NCBI GenBank assembly: GCA_025360105.1
Contig: JANYCT010000053.1
Coordinates: forward strand, 1 to 64,000
Source: Actinomycetes bacterium
GTDB lineage: Bacteria; Actinomycetota; Acidimicrobiia; Acidimicrobiales; Ilumatobacteraceae
Reading direction: 5' to 3'
DNA length: 64,000 nucleotides
Shown here: in pieces, positions 8,318 through 15,511 of the stretch
How positions within the stretch are numbered: the stretch's first letter is position 1
Layout of the letters: every line of letters starts with the position of its first letter
Notes under the pieces: generated by a model
The model's input: only the letters and a program-made list of their open reading frames with translations
Told to the model about the DNA's origin: nothing
Databases searched by the model: none
Made by a program: the position numbers and the translations under genes

Positions 8318-10567
8318 ATGCACGCTGAGTCACACGCCCTCGCTCCGGCGGAGGTGCGGTTGTACGGCATCCGCCATCACGGTCCCGGCTCGGCGTTGGC
8401 CATACGTCGCGTCCTGAACACGCAGCGGCCCGACGTCGTGCTCATCGAGGGCCCGCGTGAGGCCGATGCGATTGCCGGCCTGGCCGGTGATCCCACCATG
8501 CGCCCGCCCATCACAATGCTCGGCTACGAGGTCGCCCATCCCGACAACGCGGTCTTTCATCCGTATGCCTCCTTCAGTCCCGAATGGGTTGCGTTACGTT
8601 GGGCCGTCGACGCTGATGTACCCGTGCGTTTCATCGACCTTGCGCTCACCAACACGCTCGCAGCGTGGCCGTCAGAGGTTCAAGCCAGGTTGTCTGATGT
8701 CGAACAGCGTCCGCTCGACCCACTCGGTGAGTTGGCCAGTGCTGCCGGATACGACGATGCCGAGCGATGGTGGGAGGACGTCGTCGAGCATCGCGACGGC
8801 ACCTCGCTGTTCGAGGCCGTGGCCGAGGCGATGGCCGTGCTGCGTGAGGCGTACGATCCCGACCTCGTGCCGGGCGACCCCATGGAGCGTCGACGCGAAG
8901 CGCAGATGCGTGCGGGCATTCGGACTGCTCTCAAAGACGGCTTCACGCGCGTAGCAGTGGTGTGCGGTGCCTGGCACGTACCCGCACTGGTCAACGCCTC
9001 CGATGCGAAGCAGGCGCGCAGCGATACGGCGCTCTTGCGGGGGATGCCCACGACCAAAGTCGCCATCACTTGGGTGCCGTGGACCCATCGGCGGCTTGCT
9101 GCGGCCACCGGTTACGGGGCCGGGGTCACGTCGCCCGGTTGGTATCACCATCTGTTCACGCACCCCGGCAACGACACGATCGCACGCTGGTTCACCGAGG
9201 CCGCACGAGTGTTGCGTGCTGCCGACTACGGAGCGTCGGCGGCCGACGTGGTCGAGGCCACACGCTTGGCCACCTCACTCGCCGCGCTTCGGGGTCGACC
9301 GCTGGCCGGCTTGATCGAGGCCAACGACGCAGCCCGGGCCGTGCTCGGTGATGGCACCGACGTACCCATGCGGCTGCTCAGCAACGAGCTCATCGTCGGC
9401 ACCCTCATCGGGCAGGTTCCGGCGCACACACCGATGGTTCCACTTGCAAGAAACTTGGCGCTGGAACAGAAGCGGGTCAGGCTCAAGCCCGAGGCTGCGC
9501 CGCGCGCACTCGAACTCGATCTCCGTAAGCCGCTCGATCTTGCGCGGTCGCGCCTGCTGCACCGGTTGTCGGTGTTGCGTGTCCCATGGGGACGCGAGGT
9601 CGATGGTCGCCGCTCGGTGGGAACGTTCCGTGAGACGTGGCAGCTCTGCTGGGAACCAGAACTCGAGGTGCGTCTGATCGAGTCGTCTGCGTTGGGTACC
9701 ACTGTCGAGACCGCTGCGGCTGCAGCGCTCTCCCAACAAGCCACCAGTGCAGCCACCCTTGCCGAACTCACCCACGCGGTCGAGCAATGTCTGACTGCCG
9801 ATCTCGCCGCCGCACTTCCCGGCATTGTGCAACTTGTCGGCGATCGTGCGGCGCTTGACCTCGATGTGGCTCGACTTATGGCGGCCGTGCCTGCGCTGGC
9901 TCGAACCGTTCGCTATGGCGATGTGCGTGGCACCGATGCGCAAGCCCTTGGTGATGTGCTCGCCAGCATGGTGATGCGAGTCGCCGCCGGCCTGGTGCCC
10001 GCGTGTCTGAGCCTTGACGACAACAGCGCTGGCGCGATGGCGCTGCACCTCAACGACATGCAAGCGGCACTCTCGTTGCTAGTCGGCGGCAGTGATCTAG
10101 TGGGCCTATTTCACGGCGCACTGGCCGAGGTTGCCGAGCGTGACTTGGTGCACGCATCGTTGCAGGGCCGCGCCACCCGTGTGCTTTCCGACGCTGGCCG
10201 GCTTCCCGCCGAACAGGTTGCAGCGCGGGTCAGCCGTGCGCTGTCGCGCGGCACCGTCGCATCCGACGGGGCCGCGTTCGTCGAAGGATTTCTGGGCGGC
10301 TCCGGCACCGTGTTGGTGCATGATGCAGATCTGCTCGGCATGCTCGATGGCTGGCTGGCCACGCTCGACGCATCCTCGTTCGTCGAAACATTGCCACTGT
10401 TGCGCCGCACGTTTGGCACCTTCGATGTTGCCGAGCGTCGTCAGATCGGTGAGCGAGTTCGATCGGGGATTGCTCCTGCTGCGGCGCTCGGAGTCAACGC
10501 GCTCGATCCCGAGCGCGTTGCGGCCGGACTGCACACGATCGCACAGCTGCTCGGAGCGCCGCAATGA
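8318..10567 (+). CDS. DUF5682 family protein with TIKI/TraB/EreA-like N-terminal motifs
   Basis: A 749-residue cytoplasmic protein in the MoxR/vWA operon, assigned to DUF5682 by context and by its opening. The N-terminal 230 residues contain GIRHHGPGSA (H20, H21), VLIEGPREA (E44), an ERRREAQMR segment and VVCGAWHVPAL (H220). This succession of a His motif, a Glu motif, an Arg-rich helix and G-A-x-H is what I know from the TraB/TIKI/ChaN/EreA hydrolase superfamily, so a metal-assisted hydrolase is a reasonable but unproven guess. The remaining 500 residues are helical and unassigned. The stop overlaps the vWA start by four bases (ATGA). Confidence 0.78.
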   Translation: MHAESHALAPAEVRLYGIRHHGPGSALAIRRVLNTQRPDVVLIEGPREADAIAGLAGDPTMRPPITMLGYEVAHPDNAVFHPYASFSPEWVALRWAVDADVPVRFIDLALTNTLAAWPSEVQARLSDVEQRPLDPLGELASAAGYDDAERWWEDVVEHRDGTSLFEAVAEAMAVLREAYDPDLVPGDPMERRREAQMRAGIRTALKDGFTRVAVVCGAWHVPALVNASDAKQARSDTALLRGMPTTKVAITWVPWTHRRLAAATGYGAGVTSPGWYHHLFTHPGNDTIARWFTEAARVLRAADYGASAADVVEATRLATSLAALRGRPLAGLIEANDAARAVLGDGTDVPMRLLSNELIVGTLIGQVPAHTPMVPLARNLALEQKRVRLKPEAAPRALELDLRKPLDLARSRLLHRLSVLRVPWGREVDGRRSVGTFRETWQLCWEPELEVRLIESSALGTTVETAAAAALSQQATSAATLAELTHAVEQCLTADLAAALPGIVQLVGDRAALDLDVARLMAAVPALARTVRYGDVRGTDAQALGDVLASMVMRVAAGLVPACLSLDDNSAGAMALHLNDMQAALSLLVGGSDLVGLFHGALAEVAERDLVHASLQGRATRVLSDAGRLPAEQVAARVSRALSRGTVASDGAAFVEGFLGGSGTVLVHDADLLGMLDGWLATLDASSFVETLPLLRRTFGTFDVAERRQIGERVRSGIAPAAALGVNALDPERVAAGLHTIAQLLGAPQ

Positions 10568-11796
10568 CTCCGAGCATCGTGACACGCGGGGACGATTCGT
10601 ATCGCGTGCACGAGAGCGAACGTCTGCGTCGTTGGCGGATGGTGCTGGGGGCCGGCGATGGCGACGCGGATTACGGCGACAGCACAGGTGTGCGGCTCGA
10701 GGGCGACGATCGGCAGATGGACGCAGCGTTGAGCGCGCTCTACGACGCACCGCCTGCGTCGGCTCCGCGCGGCCGTGGCACCAAACGCGCCGGCGGCCTG
10801 GCTGCGTCGGCACCAAATGTTGCTCGCTGGTTGGGCGACATCCGCCGCTACTTCCCATCCGGTGTGGTTCAGGTTATGCAACGCGACGCCATCGAGCGGC
10901 TGAACCTACAGCGCATGCTGCTCGAGCCCGAGATGCTCGAAGTGATCGAACCCGACATTCACCTCGTGGCAACACTGCTTGCTCTCCAACACTTGCTCCC
11001 CGATACCACACGTGCCACGGCACGGTTGGTGGTGTCCAAAGTGGTTGATCAACTGCATGACCGTCTCGCTCAGCCCACGCTGCTGGCGGCTCGTGGCGCA
11101 CTGGCGCGTGCAGCGCGAACCCAACGACCACGCCACAGCAACATTGACTGGGATCGCACCATTCGGGCCAACCTCGCCAACTACCAACCTGCGCTGAAGA
11201 CCGTGATTCCCGAGCGGCTCGTCGGCTACGCGCGTCGAGAGTCGGCGATGCGTCGCGAGATCATCATCGCCATTGATCAAAGCGGTTCGATGAGCGACAG
11301 CGTGGTGTACGCCAGTGTGTTCGGCTCGGCACTGGCCTCGGTGCGGTCACTCCATACGCGGCTCGTTGCGTTCGACACCACCGTGGTCGACCTCACCGAG
11401 CATATTCACGACCCCGTCGATCTGTTGTTCGGCATTCAGCTCGGTGGTGGCACCGACATCAATCGTGCCATGGCTTATTGCCAGTCGGTCATCAGTCGCC
11501 CGAGCGATACCGTGCTTATCCTCATCAGCGATCTGCACGAGGGCACACCCGGGGGCGACTTTGTTGCGCGCATCGCGTCGATGGCTCGCAGCGGTGTCGC
11601 CTGTGTTGCGCTCCTCGCCCTCAGCGATCAGGGTGCGCCGGCATTCGATCGCGAGGCCGCCGGGGCACTTGCAGAGCTCGGCGTGCCCACCTTCGCGTGC
11701 ACGCCGAGCGCGTTCCCCGACTTACTGGCCGCTGCCATCAACCATCGCGATCTCGGGAGTTGGGCGGGTGAACACGGTTTGGTGACGCGCTCGTGA
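10564..11796 (+). CDS. von Willebrand factor A domain protein, MoxR partner
   Basis: A 410-residue soluble protein. The vWA domain occupies about residues 230-405, with a complete metal-ion-dependent adhesion motif: D238-x-S240-x-S242 in AIDQSGSMSD, a threonine in GGTDINRA, and an aspartate in ILISDLHEG. vWA proteins with an intact MIDAS usually act as substrate adaptors for MoxR ATPases. The N-terminal 230 residues are helical and of unknown role. There is no signal peptide or membrane segment, so the complex is probably cytoplasmic. It is the last gene of the operon and converges on the DEAD-box helicase gene. Confidence 0.9.
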   Translation: MTPSIVTRGDDSYRVHESERLRRWRMVLGAGDGDADYGDSTGVRLEGDDRQMDAALSALYDAPPASAPRGRGTKRAGGLAASAPNVARWLGDIRRYFPSGVVQVMQRDAIERLNLQRMLLEPEMLEVIEPDIHLVATLLALQHLLPDTTRATARLVVSKVVDQLHDRLAQPTLLAARGALARAARTQRPRHSNIDWDRTIRANLANYQPALKTVIPERLVGYARRESAMRREIIIAIDQSGSMSDSVVYASVFGSALASVRSLHTRLVAFDTTVVDLTEHIHDPVDLLFGIQLGGGTDINRAMAYCQSVISRPSDTVLILISDLHEGTPGGDFVARIASMARSGVACVALLALSDQGAPAFDREAAGALAELGVPTFACTPSAFPDLLAAAINHRDLGSWAGEHGLVTRS

Positions 11797-11808
11797 CCGT
11801 GTCGTTGG

Positions 11809-11855
11809 TGGGCCTGTGTCTGGGCTTGTGTCTGGGCTTGTGTCTGGCCTGTGTC
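11809..11855. repeat. 12-base tandem repeat between convergent genes
   Basis: Three consecutive 12-base units, TGGGCCTGTGTC once and TGGGCTTGTGTC twice, followed by an 11-base degenerate copy that runs into the helicase stop codon. They occupy most of the gap between the vWA and helicase stops. They have no hairpin symmetry, so they are not an obvious terminator. Confidence 0.85.
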
Positions 11856-14109
11856 AGTCGCCTTGGGGGCGGCGCTTGTCGGCCGAAGCCGGGCCCGGCT
11901 TGTAGCCGCCAGGCTTGAAGCCGCCACTGCGCGAGCCCGCCGACTTGTACCCACCTGCTGGCTTGCCGCTGCCATAGCCGGGCTTGCCGGAGCCGTAGCT
12001 GGGCTTGCCGCTGCCATATGCGGGCCTGTCCGAGCCACCGTATGCGGGCTTGTCGGACCGACCCTTGTAGCCGCCGCCAGTTCCAGCGCTGCCACCGGGA
12101 TAGCCGCCGGGGCGGTCGGAGCGACCTTTGTAGCCGCCACCCGTGCCGGGGGCCGCGCCGTAGCCGGGCCGACCTGGACGTGCGTCGCTGCGCGGTGTCG
12201 ACGAACGGTCGTCGCCGTAACGCGGGCGCTCGCTGGCGGCTTCGTCACGATTGCGCCAGGGGCGATCGCTGTTGCCGTCGCGACCGTATGGCGGACGCTG
12301 GCCATCGCGGGCAAAGTTCGGACGGTCACCGGTGGGGCGGTGGGCGCCAGGACGGTGATCGTCGGTGCGTTCAGCGCTGAAGCGGGGACGGTCGTCGCGG
12401 TTCACTCGACCACGCTCGTTCGAGCGGTCGTCGTCGCGACGGGGCCGTGGTGACCAGTCGTTGCGATCGCGTGAGGGTGCGTCGCTGCGCGGGGGCCGTG
12501 GCGACCAGTCGTTGCGATCACGCCCAGGTCCATCGGCGCGTGCCCCGCGATAGCCACCGCGATCAGCGCCTGAGGCAGGGCGTTCGCGAGCCGCTGAGGC
12601 ATCGCCGCGACCGGCGTAACCGCCACGCTCGCTGCGATCGGCATAGCTGGGCCGGTCGCTGCTCGGACGATCGTTGTAGCTGGGCCGGTCGCTGCTCGGA
12701 CGATCGTTGTAGCTGGGCCGGTCGCTGCTCGGACGATCGTTGTAGCTGGGCCGGTCGCTGCTCGGACGATCGTTGTAGCTGGGCCGGTCGCTGCGGTCTC
12801 CGTAACCACCACCACGGCTACCGCGGTCGCTGTAGCTACCGCGGTCGGCGTTGCGGTCGGAGTAACCACCACGGCTACCGCGGTCGCTGTAGCTACCGCG
12901 GTCGGCGTTGCGGTCGCCGCGGCCAGAATACCCGCCACGCTCGCGCTCGCCGCGATCACGGTTGCCGGTCTCGCGCTCGCCGGCGGGAACGCGCTCGACG
13001 GGCTTCTCACCCTGCTCCCAGATGACTTCGGCGTTCACGTTGTCGCTCATCCGCTGTGCGATGCGCTGGCGGCTCGGCGGCACAAAAGCCACGACCACGC
13101 CCGCTGCACCGGCACGACCGGTGCGACCCGAACGGTGGGTGTAGTCCTTGTCGTTGTCGGGCATGTCGTAGTGCAACACTAGGCTCACGTTGTCGACGTG
13201 AATGCCGCGTGCGGCAACGTCGGTGGCGACGAGCGCTTGGATCTTGCCACGCTTGAAATCGTCGAGCGTGCGCTGGCGTACGGCCTGGCTGCGGGCGCCA
13301 TGCAATGCGCCGGCCTTCACGCCGGCACGGTTGAGATCTTCGCTCACGTCGTCGACGCCGTAGCGAGTCTTCACAAAGACCACAGTGGGGCCGTACTCCT
13401 CGATCAGCGCGACCGCAGCGTCAAGACGCTCTGACGGGCGGGTCACCACGAAACGGTGATCCACGGGCGCCTGCTCCACATCTTCCATGAGATCGTGGCG
13501 TACGGGGTCCTTCATGTAATCGCGGATGATCTCCTGCACGTCGCCGTCGAGCGTTGCTGACCACAACATGGTCTGGCGCGTGGTGGGGGTCATGTCGAGG
13601 ATCTTGCGCACGTCGGGCATGAATCCGAGATCGGCCATCCGGTCGGCTTCGTCGATGACGCACACTTCAACGGCACTGAGATCGCAGTAGCCCTTGTCGA
13701 TGATGTCGATCAGGCGGCCGGGTGTCGCCACGATGACGGAGGCGCCCTTGCGGAGCGAATGGATCTGCGGCCCGAACGACGCGCCGCCATAGATGGCCTG
13801 TACGAAACGCCACTGCGCACGCCCGAGGGTCACGAACACCTTCTGGACTTGCTCGGCGAGTTCGCGGGTGGGAACCAGCACGAGGCCGGTGGGCTTGTGC
13901 GGGGCGGCTTGGCTGATGCGCACCATCATGGGTATTCCGAAGCCGAGGGTCTTGCCCGAACCAGTGGGCGCGCGCCCACACAGGTCCTTGCCGGCGAGGG
14001 CATCGGGGAGGGTGATGGCCTGAACCGGGAACGGTTCGGTGATGCCATCAGCAGCGAGTGCTTCGACGAGGCGCGCTGGGACGCCAAGATCTGCAAATGA
14101 GTGGGACAC
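11854..14109 (-). CDS. DEAD-box RNA helicase with long repetitive RGD/S/Y-rich tail
   Basis: ATP-dependent RNA helicase, 751 residues. The core (about residues 1-370) has every family motif: APTGSGKT (I), PTRELAEQ (Ia), TPGRLID (Ib), IDEADRMAD (II), WSATLDG (III), ATDVAARGIHVD (V) and HRSGRTGRAG (VI). The C-terminal half is a disordered, charged tail made of repeats such as DRPSYNDRPSS, RNADRGSYSDRGSRGGYSD and YGSGKP. It probably binds RNA and may promote phase separation, as in cold-shock and ribosome-assembly helicases. The start is the GTG at 14109: AAGGAG sits seven bases upstream at 14117-14122 on this strand, while the longer frame begins inside the leader. Confidence 0.93.
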   Translation of the reverse strand: MSHSFADLGVPARLVEALAADGITEPFPVQAITLPDALAGKDLCGRAPTGSGKTLGFGIPMMVRISQAAPHKPTGLVLVPTRELAEQVQKVFVTLGRAQWRFVQAIYGGASFGPQIHSLRKGASVIVATPGRLIDIIDKGYCDLSAVEVCVIDEADRMADLGFMPDVRKILDMTPTTRQTMLWSATLDGDVQEIIRDYMKDPVRHDLMEDVEQAPVDHRFVVTRPSERLDAAVALIEEYGPTVVFVKTRYGVDDVSEDLNRAGVKAGALHGARSQAVRQRTLDDFKRGKIQALVATDVAARGIHVDNVSLVLHYDMPDNDKDYTHRSGRTGRAGAAGVVVAFVPPSRQRIAQRMSDNVNAEVIWEQGEKPVERVPAGERETGNRDRGERERGGYSGRGDRNADRGSYSDRGSRGGYSDRNADRGSYSDRGSRGGGYGDRSDRPSYNDRPSSDRPSYNDRPSSDRPSYNDRPSSDRPSYNDRPSSDRPSYADRSERGGYAGRGDASAARERPASGADRGGYRGARADGPGRDRNDWSPRPPRSDAPSRDRNDWSPRPRRDDDRSNERGRVNRDDRPRFSAERTDDHRPGAHRPTGDRPNFARDGQRPPYGRDGNSDRPWRNRDEAASERPRYGDDRSSTPRSDARPGRPGYGAAPGTGGGYKGRSDRPGGYPGGSAGTGGGYKGRSDKPAYGGSDRPAYGSGKPSYGSGKPGYGSGKPAGGYKSAGSRSGGFKPGGYKPGPASADKRRPQGD
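12645..12793. repeat. 33-base tandem repeat inside the helicase gene
   Basis: Four full units and one partial unit start at 12645, 12678, 12711, 12744 and 12777, nearly identical base for base. Each encodes 11 residues (reverse strand, SYNDRPSSDRP). The near identity at synonymous sites suggests recent slippage expansion, so copy number probably varies among strains. Confidence 0.92.
12811..12916. repeat. 57-base tandem repeat inside the helicase gene
   Basis: Two units, starting at 12811 and 12868, the second incomplete. Each encodes 19 residues of the form RNADRGSYSDRGSRGGYSD on the reverse strand. They adjoin the 33-base array and belong to the same disordered helicase tail. Confidence 0.85.
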
Positions 14110-14184
14110 GTTGTAGCTCCTTATGGGCGGCACACGTTCGCAGCTACTTGCCTGCGCCCAAATATGGGATGCCCAGCTACTTGC
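14107..14184 (-). promoter_or_regulatory. Helicase mRNA leader with duplicated element facing the Shine-Dalgarno
   Basis: On the helicase strand the element GCAAGTAGCTG occurs twice, at 14174-14184 and 14141-14151, ahead of the ribosome-binding site. The hexamer GTAGCT in each copy is the exact complement of AGCTAC, which overlaps the Shine-Dalgarno AAGGAG at 14112-14122. Either copy could mask the start, giving two competing structures. Known cold-shock helicase mRNAs have structured leaders, but this particular pairing is inference and only six base pairs long. Confidence 0.35.
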
Positions 14185-14369
14185 GTGTGATCTGTTCCGA
14201 TGAACAGTGGTCGGATGATATCAACCACAAATCACAATCGCACGCATCTCTCCTGCTGATCGGGCGCGTTGCGCGCCACCAGCTGGCGCAAGACGCGCCC
14301 AAAGAACGGGTGTGGGAGGTGTTGTGGCACGATCGGGGCGTGGAGGGGCAGAGCGTGGAGGGGCAGAGC

Positions 14370-14828
14370 GTGCACTGGCAACTGGCCGAACTCAACGTCG
14401 CCCGACTGCGTGCGCCGCTCGAGGATCCGGCAACGCGCGACTTCGTCGAAGCGCTCGATGCCATCAACGCACTCGCCGAGTCCTCACCCGGGTTCGTATG
14501 GCGGCTACAGACCGACGATGGCAATGCCACCTTGATCCAGGCATTCGACGACGAACTCGTCATCACCAACCTGTCGGTATGGGAGTCGGTCGAGGCGCTG
14601 AGCGACTACGTGTACCGATCCGGCCACGTGAGCTTTCTGCGCCGCAAGCGCGAGTGGTTTGAACGCTACGGCTCTGCCCATCTGGTGCTGTGGTGGGTTC
14701 CGAGTGGACACCGACCGACGGTCTCAGAAGCCCTTGCGCGACTCGACATCGTGCACAGCGGCGACCCCACAGCGGACGCCTTCAGCTTTTCCACACCCTT
14801 CCCACCGCCCACGAACGACGTGAGATGA
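14370..14828 (+). CDS. DUF3291 domain protein
   Basis: A 152-residue protein matching the DUF3291 family, whose members resemble small alpha-beta barrel monooxygenase-like folds. Recognisable parts are HWQLAELNVARLRAPLEDP at the N-terminus, FVWRLQTDDGNA in the middle, NLSVWESVEALSDYVYRSGH and WWVPSGHRPTVSEALARL. The biochemical role is unknown. The start is ambiguous: GTG codons at 14340, 14355 and 14370 lie in a 15-base tandem duplication. The last is chosen because GGAGGGG sits just upstream and family members begin near HWQLAELN. The stop overlaps the next gene (ATGA), suggesting coupling. Confidence 0.82.
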   Translation: MHWQLAELNVARLRAPLEDPATRDFVEALDAINALAESSPGFVWRLQTDDGNATLIQAFDDELVITNLSVWESVEALSDYVYRSGHVSFLRRKREWFERYGSAHLVLWWVPSGHRPTVSEALARLDIVHSGDPTADAFSFSTPFPPPTNDVR

Positions 14829-15511
14829 TTGCTCCGATGCTGTATGTGGTCATTGAGCGGTACACCAACGGGGCGCGTGCCGTCTACGAGCGAGCGGCCC
14901 TACAGGGCCGGATGCTGCCCGATGGCCTGCGCTATATCGACAGTTGGATCGATCGCGATGGTGCTCTCGACGAGTCCCAGACGCAACGGTGCTTTCAGTT
15001 GATGGAAACCAACGATCCGTCGCTGTTCGATGTGTGGACTGCGCGCTGGAGCGATCTCGTGTCATTCGAGATCATTCCGGTCGTCACCTCGGTCGAGGCG
15101 GCACAAGCAGCGCTCGCTCAGCACACCACCGTGCCCGAGCATGTCGCGCGGATCGCACAGATCGATCATGTGCAGCTCGCCATGCCGGTGGGTCGTGAGG
15201 CCGACGCAATTGCGTTCTACGAGGGTCTGCTCGGAATCCCGAACGTGCCCAAGCCCGCTGCGCTAGCGGTGCGCGGCGGCTGTTGGTTCGAAGACGGCGA
15301 GCTGAGGATTCACCTTGGCGTCGAAGCCGAGTTCCGTCCGGCGAAGAAGGCGCATCCGGCGCTACGGGTGGTCGGTCTGCGAGAACTCGTGCAGCGACTG
15401 CGCTCGCACGGTCTCGTTGTTCGTGACGACGAAGTGCTGTCGGGCCACGAGCGCGTGTACGTCGACGATCCGTTCGGAAACCGCATCGAATTGCTCGAGC
15501 CGATCACGTGA
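14825..15511 (+). CDS. DUF3303-VOC fusion protein
   Basis: A 228-residue two-domain protein. Residues 1-95 match DUF3303, a dimeric alpha-beta barrel-like domain, with GRMLPDGLRYIDSW and CFQLMETNDPSLFDVW as hallmark stretches. Residues 105-228 form a vicinal oxygen chelate (glyoxalase-like) domain, with IDHVQLAMPVGREADAIAFY at its start and VYVDDPFGNRIELLEP at its end. VOC domains bind a divalent metal and serve as lyases, isomerases, dioxygenases or resistance proteins. The start is the ATG at 14825 overlapping the previous stop; another ATG is at 14837. It couples to the Rieske oxygenase downstream by GTGA. Confidence 0.82.
   Translation: MIAPMLYVVIERYTNGARAVYERAALQGRMLPDGLRYIDSWIDRDGALDESQTQRCFQLMETNDPSLFDVWTARWSDLVSFEIIPVVTSVEAAQAALAQHTTVPEHVARIAQIDHVQLAMPVGREADAIAFYEGLLGIPNVPKPAALAVRGGCWFEDGELRIHLGVEAEFRPAKKAHPALRVVGLRELVQRLRSHGLVVRDDEVLSGHERVYVDDPFGNRIELLEPIT

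Noticed and set aside
12645-12916. The regular repeats as a CRISPR array
   Set aside because: There are no unique spacers between units, and the repeats are in frame with the helicase and encode its low-complexity tail.
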